NCBI GenBank assembly: GCA_023432225.1 | Contig: JAEYUW010000012.1 | Coordinates: forward strand, 1-64,000 | Origin: Verrucomicrobiota bacterium | GTDB lineage: Bacteria > Verrucomicrobiota > Verrucomicrobiia > Opitutales > Opitutaceae | DNA length: 64,000 nt | Reading direction: 5' to 3' | Part shown: positions 43,979 through 53,390 of the stretch, in pieces | Position numbering within the stretch: position 1 is the stretch's first letter | Layout of the letters: every line of letters begins with the position of its first letter | Program-made: the position numbers and the translations under genes | The notes under the pieces: model-generated | What the model saw: the letters and a program-made list of their open reading frames with translations, nothing else | Databases searched by the model: none | What the model was told of the DNA's origin: nothing

Positions 43979-46117
43979 ATGAGCATTTCGTTGCCCGTGG
44001 AAACTCCGCTTTATCTCAATCCTACCGCTCCGGTTGCCGACCGCATCGCCGACCTGACGGGCCGACTCACCCTCGAGGAAAAAATCAATTTCCTCGGCCA
44101 CGAAAACGGCCCCATCGAGCGCCTCGGGATTCCTGCCTACAACTGGTGGAGCGAGGCCTGCCACGGCGTCGGCCGCAACGGTCGCGCCACCGTCTTTCCG
44201 CAAGTGATCGCTCAAGCAGCCACCTGGAATCGCGAGCTGATCCACCGCATCGCCACCGCCGTCTCCGATGAGGCGCGCGCGAAGCACCACGCCGCCGCGC
44301 GCGCCGGCTTCCACGGCCAGCAGTATCAGGGGCTCACGTTCTGGACGCCCAACATTAACATTTTCCGCGACCCGCGCTGGGGCCGCGGCCAGGAGACGTT
44401 CGGCGAGGACCCTTTCCTCACCGGCGAACTCGGCCTCCAGACCGTGCGCGGCCTGCAGGGCGACGACGCGCGCCACATGAAGGTTGCCGCGTGCGCGAAA
44501 CACTTCGCGGTGCACTCGGGCCCCGAGCACGAACGTCACGAGTTCGATGCCAAACCGTCGCCGAAGGACCTGCACGAAACTTACCTGCCTGCCTTCGAGA
44601 AACTCGTGCGCGGCGGCGTTGAAGCCGTCATGGGGGCCTACAACCGCGTCTACGGCGAGCCGGCGTGCGGCAGCAAATTCCTCCTCGAGGAAACGCTCCG
44701 GCAACGCTGGGGCTTCCGCGGCCACGTCGTCAGCGATTGTGGCGCGATTGATGATTTTCATCGCCATCACAAGGTCACGGCGGACTCCGCCGCCTCCGCC
44801 GCGCTCGCGGTGCGCAATGGCTGCGACCTCAACTGCGGCTGCACCTACAACGACTTGATTCTCGCGGTTCGCGCCGGCCAGATCACCGAGGCCGAAATCG
44901 ACACCGCGCTCGGGCGCTTGCTCGCGACGCGGATCAAGCTCGGCCTGTTCGATCCGGCCGACTCTGTGCGCTGGACCAAGATTCCCGAGTCCGTGATCGA
45001 TTCTCCGGAGAACCGCGCCCTCGCGCGCCGTGCTGCCGCCGAATCGTTCGTGCTGCTCAAGAACAAGGACAACTTGCTCCCGTTGCCCGCCGCGCCGCGC
45101 AGCATGCTCGTCGTCGGCCCGACGGCCGCAAATATCGGCGCGATGCTCGGCAACTACTACGGCGTCAGCTCGCGCATCGTCACCTTCATGGAAGGCCTCG
45201 TCGCGCGCGCGCCCGAAGGCTGCCGCGTGATGTATCGCTCCGGGTGCCCGCTGTCGCAGCCCGGCGCGCCGGGCGTGAACTACACCTTCGGCGACTCCGC
45301 CATGGCGGAGATCGTCGTGGCGGTGCTCGGCCTCGATCCGACGCTCGAAGGCGAGGAGGGCGACACCGTCGCCTCGCCCGTCGGCGGCGATCGCGTCCGT
45401 ATCGAACTGCCGGAGAACCAACGCGCATTCCTCAAGGAGCTGCGTCAGAATTCCAAGAAGCTCATCCTTGTCGTCACCGGCGGCAGCGCCATCGCGATTC
45501 CCGAGGAACATGACCTTGCCGACGCCGTGCTCTACGCCTGGTATCCGGGCTGCGAGGGCGGCTCGGCGCTCGCCGACGTGCTGTTCGGCGACCTCGCGCC
45601 GTCCGGTCGTCTGCCTGTCACCGTGCCACGTCGCACGGAGGATTTGCCGGCGTTCAACGACTACTCGATGCGCGGGCGCACCTACAAGTTCGCCGCCGTC
45701 GAGCCGCTCTACCCGTTCGGCTTCGGCCTCAGCTACGCAAAGGTCACCTACGAGTCGCTGATGCTGTCCGCCTCCTCGCTCAAGGACGGTCAAGCCCTCG
45801 AGGTGACCGCGAAGGTTCGCAACACGAGCGCCATCGCGGCCCAGGAAACGGTGCAGTGTTACCTCGTCCCGCCCACCGGCCCCGATGCGCCGCGTGCGAT
45901 TCTCGTCGAGTTCGCGAAAGTCGCACTCGCGCCGCACGGTTCCGCCGAAGTGCGCTTCAAGCTTTCCGCCGAAGCGCTGCGGCAGGTCGACGCGAACGGT
46001 CAACGCGTGTGGCGCACCGGCGCTTACCGCATCATGGTGGGTGCCGCCTCACCCGGTCCGCGCGCCGAGGCGCTCGGTGCTCCCGCACCGTTGAGCGCGG
46101 CGTTGCAATTGGTCTGA
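43979..46117 (+). CDS. GH3 beta-xylosidase/beta-glucosidase without signal peptide
   Basis: 712 residues: N-terminal TIM-barrel with KHFAVHSGPEHERH, nucleophile Asp253 in HVVSDCGAIDDFH, alpha/beta sandwich domain (VVGPTAANIGAMLGNYYG) and C-terminal FnIII-like domain (LEVTAKVRNTSAIAAQETVQ). The N-terminus MSISLPVETPLYLNPTAP has no hydrophobic segment, so the enzyme is predicted cytoplasmic, unlike the other hydrolases of the locus. The EACHGVGRNG stretch is frequent in GH3 xylosidases, so action on xylo-oligosaccharides is plausible. It is 11 bp after the SGNH gene. Confidence 0.92.
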   Translation: MSISLPVETPLYLNPTAPVADRIADLTGRLTLEEKINFLGHENGPIERLGIPAYNWWSEACHGVGRNGRATVFPQVIAQAATWNRELIHRIATAVSDEARAKHHAAARAGFHGQQYQGLTFWTPNINIFRDPRWGRGQETFGEDPFLTGELGLQTVRGLQGDDARHMKVAACAKHFAVHSGPEHERHEFDAKPSPKDLHETYLPAFEKLVRGGVEAVMGAYNRVYGEPACGSKFLLEETLRQRWGFRGHVVSDCGAIDDFHRHHKVTADSAASAALAVRNGCDLNCGCTYNDLILAVRAGQITEAEIDTALGRLLATRIKLGLFDPADSVRWTKIPESVIDSPENRALARRAAAESFVLLKNKDNLLPLPAAPRSMLVVGPTAANIGAMLGNYYGVSSRIVTFMEGLVARAPEGCRVMYRSGCPLSQPGAPGVNYTFGDSAMAEIVVAVLGLDPTLEGEEGDTVASPVGGDRVRIELPENQRAFLKELRQNSKKLILVVTGGSAIAIPEEHDLADAVLYAWYPGCEGGSALADVLFGDLAPSGRLPVTVPRRTEDLPAFNDYSMRGRTYKFAAVEPLYPFGFGLSYAKVTYESLMLSASSLKDGQALEVTAKVRNTSAIAAQETVQCYLVPPTGPDAPRAILVEFAKVALAPHGSAEVRFKLSAEALRQVDANGQRVWRTGAYRIMVGAASPGPRAEALGAPAPLSAALQLV

Positions 46118-46140
46118 TTCGCCTCGCCGTTTCCGTTCAT

Positions 46141-46162
46141 GTAGGAGCCTGCTTGCAGGCGA
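46141..46162 (+). repeat. Single-arm REP with a Pseudomonas-like layout
   Basis: GTAGGA head, stem GCCTGC/GCAGGC, TT loop and GCGA tail. The head, loop and tail match the general layout of Pseudomonas REP sequences. It lies in the GH3-GH35 spacer (46118-46232); no second arm is seen. Confidence 0.65.
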
Positions 46163-46232
46163 TCCGGATCACCGTTTCGCCGACCTTTACTGTCGTTTGC
46201 CCTGCACGGTTCGCATCTCCTGTCTCAACTCG

Positions 46233-47891
46233 ATGAAACTGCCCACGCTTCTCGCCGCCCTCATCGTCATCGCGCCGCTCTCTGCCGCTGAGCTTCCGCA
46301 TCTTCGCACCCAAGGCACCGCGAAGCAGTTGATCGTCGACGGGCAACCCTTCCTCGTGCGCGGTGGCGAACTCGGCAACTCCAGCGGTGAACCCGATTTC
46401 CTGCGTCCGTCCTGGCCGAAGCTGAAGGCGATGAACCTGAACACCGTCGTCGCGCCGGTGTATTGGGACGTGATCGAGCCGCAGGAAGGGAAATTCGACT
46501 TCGCGCTCGTCGACGGCCTGCTTGCCGACGCGCGCGCGAACGACATGCGCCTCGTGCTGCTCTGGTTCGGTTCCTGGAAAAACAGCATGTCGTGCTACGC
46601 GCCTGCTTGGGTAAAAGCCGACGCGACGCGCTTCCCGCGTTCGCAGGATTCGATGGGCCGCGGGATGGAGCTGCTGTCGCCGTTCCACGCCATCAATCGC
46701 GACACCGACACGCGCGCGTTCGTCGCGTTGATGCAGCACCTCAAGGCCGTCGATCCGCAGCACACGGTCGTCATGGTGCAGGTCGAAAACGAAATCGGCA
46801 TGATCCCCGAAGCGCGCGATCGCAGTCCCGAAGCTGAAAAAGCCTGGGCTGCTCCGGTGCCTGCTGCACTGATGGATTACCTCCAGAAAAACCGCGCGTC
46901 GCTCGCGCCTGAATTGCTCGCCACCTGGAACGCCGCGGGCGGCAAAACCTCCGGCACGTGGGCTGAAGTCTTCGGCACCTCGCCTGCGGGAGAAGAGATT
47001 TTCATGGCGTGGCATTTCGGCCTCTACGTTCAGCACGTGACCGCCGCCGGCAAAGCCGAGTTACCGCTGCCGATGTTCGTCAACGCCGCACTCATCCGTC
47101 CCGGCTACCAGCCGGGCCAGTATCCGAGCGCCGGCCCGCTGCCGCACCTGATCGACGTCTGGCGTGCCGCCGCGCCGGCAGTCGACTTCATCGCGCCCGA
47201 CATTTACTTCACGAACTTCAGCTATTGGGCGCAGGCCTACACGCGCAGCGGCAATCCGCTGTTCATCCCAGAGGCGCTGCGCAGCCCCGAGGCGTCGGTC
47301 AACGCGCTCTACGCGTTCGGTCAGCTCGACGCGATCGGCTTCTGCCCGTTCGCCATCGAGGGCAACACCGAGCCGGCGGCCGGTTATCTCGCGGCGAGCT
47401 TCGATTTCGTTCGCCAGCTCACGCCATTGCTCACCGAAAAACAGGGCCGCGGTGCGATGGCCGGATTTTTGCAGGAAAGCGTCGAGAGCAAGCAGCCGCA
47501 GCAGGTGCGCATGGGAAAATGGATCATGCGCGCCAATTTCGAGCGCGCAGCCCCGCCGCAGCTCGCCGATGGACTCGCGGTCGTGATCGGGACCGAAAAT
47601 TCCGCCCTCGCCGCCGGTGGACGCGCCGGCTCTGCGCCGGCGGGCGGCCTGATGATCGCGCTCGGTGACGACGAGTTTCTCTTCGCCGGCATCGGCCTTA
47701 CGATCACGTTCGCGTCGACCGAACCCGGCCAGCAGGCGGGCATCCTGAGCTGCGCCGAGGGCCGCTACGAAAACGGCCAATGGAAACACCTGCGCTGGCT
47801 CAACGGTGACCAGACCCACCAGGGCCGTCACGTCCGCCTCGAGCCCGGACGCTTCACGATGCAACAAGTGAAGCTTTATCGCTACCGCTGA
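46233..47891 (+). CDS. GH35-type beta-galactosidase-like protein
   Basis: 552 residues with signal peptide (LLAALIVIAPLSAAELPH). The TIM-barrel starts with QLIVDGQPFLVRGGELGNSS and the NTVVAPVYWDVIEPQEGKFD stretch. The acid/base glutamate is in MVQVENEIGM and the nucleophile glutamate in PLFIPEALRSPE. The C-terminal part resembles the DUF5597-type domain found in bacterial GH35 enzymes. The substrate may be beta-galactosyl or another side-chain sugar on hemicellulose. The start at 46233 gives the signal peptide. Confidence 0.85.
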   Translation: MKLPTLLAALIVIAPLSAAELPHLRTQGTAKQLIVDGQPFLVRGGELGNSSGEPDFLRPSWPKLKAMNLNTVVAPVYWDVIEPQEGKFDFALVDGLLADARANDMRLVLLWFGSWKNSMSCYAPAWVKADATRFPRSQDSMGRGMELLSPFHAINRDTDTRAFVALMQHLKAVDPQHTVVMVQVENEIGMIPEARDRSPEAEKAWAAPVPAALMDYLQKNRASLAPELLATWNAAGGKTSGTWAEVFGTSPAGEEIFMAWHFGLYVQHVTAAGKAELPLPMFVNAALIRPGYQPGQYPSAGPLPHLIDVWRAAAPAVDFIAPDIYFTNFSYWAQAYTRSGNPLFIPEALRSPEASVNALYAFGQLDAIGFCPFAIEGNTEPAAGYLAASFDFVRQLTPLLTEKQGRGAMAGFLQESVESKQPQQVRMGKWIMRANFERAAPPQLADGLAVVIGTENSALAAGGRAGSAPAGGLMIALGDDEFLFAGIGLTITFASTEPGQQAGILSCAEGRYENGQWKHLRWLNGDQTHQGRHVRLEPGRFTMQQVKLYRYR

Positions 47892-47950
47892 ACGCACGCT
47901 TGCTCCAGCCGTGATCGTCGATCTCCCATCAAAGCGAGAACAAGAGGCTG

Positions 47951-48009
47951 GAGGGCGACGCTCCGTCGGCGCCGCGCAGAATCAACGGCGCCGACGGAGC
48001 GTCGCCCTC
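47951..48009. repeat. REPIN, GGCGACG stem type
   Basis: Two near-identical arms with stem GGCGACG/CGTCG..CC around CTCC, headed GAGG in place of GTAG. It lies 26 bp before the ATG of the CE4-GH10 gene. Confidence 0.75.
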
Positions 48010-48022
48010 AGCGAAGAACGTT

Positions 48023-48029
48023 GGGAGGA
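48023..48029 (+). promoter_or_regulatory. Ribosome binding site of the CE4-GH10 gene
   Basis: GGGAGGA with 6 nt spacing to ATG 48036. It decides this start over an in-frame TTG at 48021. Confidence 0.75.
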
Positions 48030-48035
48030 TGTCCC

Positions 48036-50474
48036 ATGCTTAAAGAACTGACCGGCGCCGTAGTTTTCGGCGCGATGACCCTCGCGCTCGCCGCCGCACC
48101 GACGAAACGCGTCGCGCTTGTCTTCGACGATGGCCCGCGTCCCGCCGACGCCGAGCCTTTGCTCGCGGTGCTCGCACGCGAGCAGGTATCCGTGACCTTC
48201 TCGCTGGTCGGTGACCGAGTGGCGGAGAACCCCGCGATGGCGAAAGCGATTGCCGCTGCCGGCCACGAAGTGGCGAACCACTCGCAGCACCACGCGCACC
48301 CGAAGGACCTTTCGGACGACGCGCTCGACCGCGAGATCGGCGATGCGCAGAAGCGCCTAACCGAAGTGCTGGGCCGCGCGCCGCGTTGGTATTGGCCGCC
48401 ATTCCTTGAGAACGATCCGCGTCACGCCGCCGTGCTGTCCCGCCACGGTCTCGCCCTTTATCCAGTGCGCCATTTGGTGGTCTCGAAGGACTACGACCTT
48501 TCGGTCGGCGCCGCGGAAATCTACCAGCGCGCGACGACCGATGTGCAGGACGGTTCGGTGATCCTCTTTCACGAATGGCGCGCCGAGACGCGCGAGCAGT
48601 TGCCGGCGATCCTCGCCGAGTTGCGTCGGCAGGGCTGCGTGTTCTTGACTTTCTCACAGCTGCACGCCGCGCTCGGCAACGCCGCCCCTTCCGCGGCACC
48701 CGCCGCCGCCGCGCCCGCCGGGACGACGATCCCGAGCGGAGGAGAGGCGCTCCAGTCGCCGAAGCTCGCCGACTACCGTTCGATGGCCGGCGACGGCAAT
48801 TGGAACGCTCTCAAGTTCGAGACGCGCCACGTCGAGGGCCCGGGTTTCGCGGAGGTGCTGCACGTGGAGACGCTGCGCGACGTGAGTCCGGCCTGGGCGA
48901 TCGAGGTGCGCGCTCCACTCGGCAAGAAGGTGCGGAAAGGCGACGTGGCGCTCGTGCGCTTCTTTGCGCGCGCGGTGTCCTCGACCGACGAAACCGGCGC
49001 CGGCCAGATCCGCGTCGCCGTGCAGCGCGGCAGCGGCGACTACCACCAGAGCTTGGACAGCAAAGTGCAGGTGCGCGGCGACTGGCAGGAATATTTGCTG
49101 CCGTTCACGTTTGCCGACGACCTCACCACCGGCGAAGGCGAGATTTCGTTCGGTTTCGGCTTCAAGCGCCAAGTCGTGGAAATCGGCGGCGTTGAGGTGC
49201 TGAATTTTGCGAACCGCATCGCACTCGCGGCGCTGCCGAAAACCAAATTCACCTACGTTGGCCGCGAGCCCGATGCGCCGTGGCGGCAGGCTGCGCTGGC
49301 GCGCATCGAGCAGGTGCGGAAATCGAATTTCGTGATCGAGGTGCGTGACGCCGCCGGCCAGCCGGTCGGCGGTTACTCGGTGCGCGTCGAGCAGGTGCGC
49401 AGCGCCTTCCAATTCGGCACCGCGCTGCAACTCCAGCGCCTCGTGAGCGACAAGCCCGAGGATGCCAAGTATCGCGCGGTCGCGAAGGAATTATTCAACG
49501 CGGCGAGCCCGGAAAACGACCTGAAGTGGCCGGCGTGGGAGGGCGACTGGGGCGGCAACGACCGCGAACGCTCGCTCGCCGGCCTGCGCTGGCTGCGCGA
49601 CAACGGCTTCCATGTGCGCGGCCACGTGCTTGTCTGGCCCGGCTGGAAAAACCTGCCGAAGAGCGTGGTGGAGTTGAAGGACGGAAAGAAAAACCAAGCG
49701 AAGATTCCCGACCTCGTGCGGAAGCATATCGCGGACATCACCGGCGCGACGCGGGAACTCGTGCAGGAATGGGACGTGCTCAACGAGCCCTACGACAATC
49801 ACGACCTGATGGCGCTGTTCGGGGCCGACATCATGGTCGAGTGGTTCAACGCCGCCGCGGCAGGCGCCGCGCCGGGCACCGCGCTTTACTTGAACGACTA
49901 TGCGAATCACGACCTCCTCGCGGACCGGCCGCACTGTCTCGATTTCGTCAAGGTCGCGAAGTTCCTCACCGCCAAGGGCGCGCCGCTGAGCGGCCTCGGC
50001 TTGCAAGGACACATCAGCGCGCAGCCGAACCCGCCGGAGCACGTGCTCGCCACGCTCGACGTCTACGCGGAGCTCAAGCTCCCGATCCGTTTCACGGAAT
50101 TCGACATCGATACTGACGACGAGCAGTTGCAGGCCGACTACACGCGCGACTTCCTGATCCTCGCCTACAGCCATCCCAGCGTCGTGGGCGTGCAGCATTG
50201 GGGCTTCTGGCAAAACGCCCACTGGCGTCCGAAGTGCGCGCTGTTCCGTGCTGATTGGTCGGAGAAACCTTCCGCCAAAGTCTACCGCGATCTCGTGCTG
50301 CGGCAGTGGCGCACGCGCCTGCAAGGGCAGGCCGGAGCCAAGGGCAAGGTTGCCGGTCGCGGCTTTCACGGCGACTACACCGTCGTTGTCGAGAAAGACG
50401 GCAAGCGCGCCGAGCGGACCTTCACGTTGCGCCCGGACGAGGCGAAAACTACCGTCGTGATCGCGCTCCCATGA
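48036..50474 (+). CDS. CE4 deacetylase - CBM - GH10 xylanase fusion
   Basis: 812-residue secreted multidomain enzyme. After the signal peptide (AVVFGAMTLALAAA) residues 24-210 form a CE4 polysaccharide deacetylase: Asp31/Asp32 in VFDDGP, metal site HSQHH (82-86), WPP (120-122) and FHE (178-180). An Ala/Pro linker (214-232) leads to a CBM4/9-like beta-sandwich (about 243-400). The GH10 xylanase follows (about 430-760): acid/base Glu584 in WDVLNEPYD and nucleophile Glu688 in RFTEFDID. A single polypeptide could deacetylate and cleave xylan. The start at 48036 is backed by GGGAGG. The stop overlaps the GH115 start by ATGA. Confidence 0.92.
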   Translation: MLKELTGAVVFGAMTLALAAAPTKRVALVFDDGPRPADAEPLLAVLAREQVSVTFSLVGDRVAENPAMAKAIAAAGHEVANHSQHHAHPKDLSDDALDREIGDAQKRLTEVLGRAPRWYWPPFLENDPRHAAVLSRHGLALYPVRHLVVSKDYDLSVGAAEIYQRATTDVQDGSVILFHEWRAETREQLPAILAELRRQGCVFLTFSQLHAALGNAAPSAAPAAAAPAGTTIPSGGEALQSPKLADYRSMAGDGNWNALKFETRHVEGPGFAEVLHVETLRDVSPAWAIEVRAPLGKKVRKGDVALVRFFARAVSSTDETGAGQIRVAVQRGSGDYHQSLDSKVQVRGDWQEYLLPFTFADDLTTGEGEISFGFGFKRQVVEIGGVEVLNFANRIALAALPKTKFTYVGREPDAPWRQAALARIEQVRKSNFVIEVRDAAGQPVGGYSVRVEQVRSAFQFGTALQLQRLVSDKPEDAKYRAVAKELFNAASPENDLKWPAWEGDWGGNDRERSLAGLRWLRDNGFHVRGHVLVWPGWKNLPKSVVELKDGKKNQAKIPDLVRKHIADITGATRELVQEWDVLNEPYDNHDLMALFGADIMVEWFNAAAAGAAPGTALYLNDYANHDLLADRPHCLDFVKVAKFLTAKGAPLSGLGLQGHISAQPNPPEHVLATLDVYAELKLPIRFTEFDIDTDDEQLQADYTRDFLILAYSHPSVVGVQHWGFWQNAHWRPKCALFRADWSEKPSAKVYRDLVLRQWRTRLQGQAGAKGKVAGRGFHGDYTVVVEKDGKRAERTFTLRPDEAKTTVVIALP

Positions 50475-53293
50475 TCCTGCTCCGCTGGTTCGCCATTGTC
50501 CTCGCTGCTTCGCTCGGGATCGTGCGTCTCGCCGCGGCCGCATCGGAGTTCCCGCTGGCGGAGCGCGGCACCGCTGCGCCGTTGTTCGCCGCAGCGAACG
50601 ATTGGCCCGGTGTCCTGCGTGCGGCGAAAGACCTTTCCGCCGACCTCGGTCGCGTGACCGGCACCGCGCCCGCCCTGTCGACCACGGCACCGCAAGGCGC
50701 GACCGCCGTGCTCATCGGCACGGTCGGACGCAGCGCGTTGATCGACGGCCTCGTCGCGCGCGGCAAGCTGGACGTCAGCGGTATTCGCGGGCGTTGGGAG
50801 GCCTTTCAATTCGAGGTGATCGAGCAGCCGCTGCCCGGCGTGGCCCGCGCGTTGGTCATCGCCGGCAGTGACAAGCGCGGCACGATCTACGGCATCTACG
50901 AGATGTCGGCGCGCATCGGCGTGTCGCCGTGGTATTGGTGGGCCGATGTTCCGGTCGCGCGCCGCGCGGAGCTGAGTATCGCGGCGGGACGCCACGTCGA
51001 ACCCGGTCCGACGGTGAAATACCGCGGCATCTTCCTGAACGACGAGGCGCCGGCGCTCACGGGATGGGCGAACGACAAGTTCGGCGGGCTCAACAGCCAG
51101 TTCTATGCGCGCGTCTTCGAGCTGATGCTCCGGCTGCGCGCGAACTACCTCTGGCCCGCGATGTGGAACAACGCGTTCAACGAGGACGACCCGGCCAACG
51201 CGCGCCTAGCGGACGACTACGGCGTCGTCATGGGCACCTCGCACCACGAGCCGATGATTCGCGCGCAGCAGGAGTGGAAACGGCACGGCAGCGGCGCGTG
51301 GGACTACGCGAAAAACGGCGAAGTGCTGCGGAAGTTCTGGGCCGACGGCGTCCGTCGCAATCGCGACTTCGAAAGCCTCGTCACGATCGGCATGCGCGGC
51401 GACGGGGATGAGGCGATGTCGGAGGAGACGAACGTGGCGCTGTTGGAAAAGATCGTCGCTGACCAGCGCGAGATCCTGCGTCGCGAAACTGGCCGCGCTA
51501 TCGAGGACGTGCCGCAGCTCTGGGCGCTCTACAAGGAAGTCCAAACTTACTACGAAAACGGCATGCGCGTGCCGGACGACGTGACGCTGCTCTGGTGCGA
51601 CGACAACTGGGGCAACATCCGCCGCCTGCCGACTCGCGAGGAGCGCGCGCGAAAGGGCGGGGCGGGCGTTTACTACCACTTCGACTATGTCGGCGGCCCG
51701 CGGAACTACAAATGGCTGAACACGGTCCCGATCACGAAAATCTGGGAGCAGATGCACCTCGCGCACGCTTACGGCGCCGATCGCATCTGGATCGTGAACG
51801 TCGGCGACCTGAAACCGATGGAGTTCCCGATCGAATTTTTCCTGAACTACGCGTGGCGCCCGGAAGCGATCGCCTACGAGCAACTCGAAGCCTGGTCGCG
51901 GGCGTGGGCCGCGCGGCAGTTCGGCGAGGCGCAGGCGGCCGAGGTCGCGGCGCTGATCAACGGCTACACCAAACTAAACAGTCGTCGGAAACCCGAGTTG
52001 CTCGAGCCGGAGACGTTCAGCGTGGTGAATTACCGCGAGGCCGAGCGCGTCCTCGCCGAATGGCGCGATCTCGAGGCCCGCGCCGAACGACTCGAACGCG
52101 CACTGTCGCCGGAAGCGCGTGCGGCCTTTTTCCAACTCGCGCTGCAGCCGATCGTCGCGTGCCGCATCGTCAACGAACTCCATGTGGCCGCCGGCCTGAA
52201 CCGCCTTTACGCGGTCCAAGGTCGCACCTCGACGAACCACATGGCCGCGAAAGCGCGCGAGCTGTTCGCTGCTGATGCCACCCTCACCGCGCGGTGGGAC
52301 GCGATGCTCGACGGGAAGTGGCGACGCATGATGGACCAGACGCACCTCGGCTACACGTTCTGGCAGCAGCCGATCCGCAACGTAATGCCCGCCGTCCACG
52401 AAGTGCAGGTGCCTGCAGGCGGTGAACTCGCGTTGGCTGTCGAAGGCGATCCGCTCGCGCGACCCGGCGACTATCCGACTCCCGCGGTGGCAAAACTTCC
52501 GCCGCTAACGCCGCATGGTCCAGCCGCGCGCTGGCTAGATCTCTTCAATCGCGGCCAGTCGCCCGTGCGCTTCACGATCGAGAGCAGCGCGCCGTGGGTG
52601 AGGCTTTCGCTCGCAGACGGCGAACTCGGCCCCGACGTGCGCGTCGAGGTGAGCGTGGATTGGGCGAACGTTCCCGCCGGCCAGCACGAGGCGAAGCTGC
52701 TCGTCCGCGGCGCCGATCAGTCGCTGACGGTCATTGTGCCGGTCGACAATCGGCCCGCCGCTGGCCGCGGCTTCATCGAGACCGATGGTCACATTGCGAT
52801 CGAGGCGCCGCATTTCCATCGTGCGGTCAACGGCGCCGGCGTGGAGTGGAAGACGCTCGCGGGGCACGGACGCACGGTCGGCGGAGTGACGACGTTCCCG
52901 GTGATCGCGCCGTCCAACGCGCCGAAGGGTGACGGCCCGCGGCTGGAATACGATTTGGTCTTCCGGTCGAGTGGCGAGTTTCGCGTCGAACTCGCGCTAT
53001 CACCGACGTTCGATTTCCAGCCGGGGCAGGCGTGGGAGATCGCCGTGTCACTCGACGACCAGCCGACGCAGCGACTCAAGCTCGGCATCAACGCGACGGA
53101 TCGCGACTGGGATCGCGCGGTGGCGGACTCGGTCAAAAAGCTCACCACGACGCTGCGCGTCGATCGGCCGGGTCAACACGTGTTGAAAATCTGGCGCGTG
53201 ACGCCCGCCGTCGTGCTGCAACGCATCGTGATCGATACCGGCGGCGTGCGCCCGAGCTACCTCGGCCCGCCGGAGAGTCCGCTGTTGAAATGA
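50471..53293 (+). CDS. GH115 alpha-glucuronidase
   Basis: Releases (4-O-methyl-)glucuronic acid from internal xylose units of glucuronoxylan. It has 940 residues with signal peptide (FAIVLAASLGIVRLAAAA). Conserved blocks: AGSDKRGTIYGIYEMSARIG, then VSPWYWWADVPV, KYRGIFLNDEAPALTGWAND, LRANYLWPAMWNNAFNEDDP, MGTSHHEPM, TLLWCDDNWGNIRRLP and YHFDYVGGPRNYKWLNTVP. The C-terminal region is beta-rich (GH115 C domain). It overlaps the CE4-GH10 stop by ATGA, tying xylanase and glucuronidase into one unit. Confidence 0.94.
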   Translation: MILLRWFAIVLAASLGIVRLAAAASEFPLAERGTAAPLFAAANDWPGVLRAAKDLSADLGRVTGTAPALSTTAPQGATAVLIGTVGRSALIDGLVARGKLDVSGIRGRWEAFQFEVIEQPLPGVARALVIAGSDKRGTIYGIYEMSARIGVSPWYWWADVPVARRAELSIAAGRHVEPGPTVKYRGIFLNDEAPALTGWANDKFGGLNSQFYARVFELMLRLRANYLWPAMWNNAFNEDDPANARLADDYGVVMGTSHHEPMIRAQQEWKRHGSGAWDYAKNGEVLRKFWADGVRRNRDFESLVTIGMRGDGDEAMSEETNVALLEKIVADQREILRRETGRAIEDVPQLWALYKEVQTYYENGMRVPDDVTLLWCDDNWGNIRRLPTREERARKGGAGVYYHFDYVGGPRNYKWLNTVPITKIWEQMHLAHAYGADRIWIVNVGDLKPMEFPIEFFLNYAWRPEAIAYEQLEAWSRAWAARQFGEAQAAEVAALINGYTKLNSRRKPELLEPETFSVVNYREAERVLAEWRDLEARAERLERALSPEARAAFFQLALQPIVACRIVNELHVAAGLNRLYAVQGRTSTNHMAAKARELFAADATLTARWDAMLDGKWRRMMDQTHLGYTFWQQPIRNVMPAVHEVQVPAGGELALAVEGDPLARPGDYPTPAVAKLPPLTPHGPAARWLDLFNRGQSPVRFTIESSAPWVRLSLADGELGPDVRVEVSVDWANVPAGQHEAKLLVRGADQSLTVIVPVDNRPAAGRGFIETDGHIAIEAPHFHRAVNGAGVEWKTLAGHGRTVGGVTTFPVIAPSNAPKGDGPRLEYDLVFRSSGEFRVELALSPTFDFQPGQAWEIAVSLDDQPTQRLKLGINATDRDWDRAVADSVKKLTTTLRVDRPGQHVLKIWRVTPAVVLQRIVIDTGGVRPSYLGPPESPLLK

Positions 53294-53296
53294 ACA

Positions 53297-53372
53297 ACCA
53301 CAGAAAACACGAAGCACACAGAATCGGACCGGCCGAACGCTCCAATTCTGTGTTTTTTGCGTGTTCTGTGGT
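53297..53372. repeat. Long inverted repeat built of CACAGA units, uxuA leader
   Basis: The left arm is ACCACAGAAAACACGAAGCA followed by a third unit; the right arm is the near reverse complement. It is homologous in sequence and placement to 312-375: it begins 3 bp after the upstream stop and ends 18 bp before the uxuA ATG. Confidence 0.82.
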
Positions 53373-53390
53373 TTCAAATTCTCTGAACCT

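Noticed and set aside
43958..46003. 681-codon minus-strand frame antisense to GH3
   Set aside because: Mirror frame of GH3 codons; no family features.
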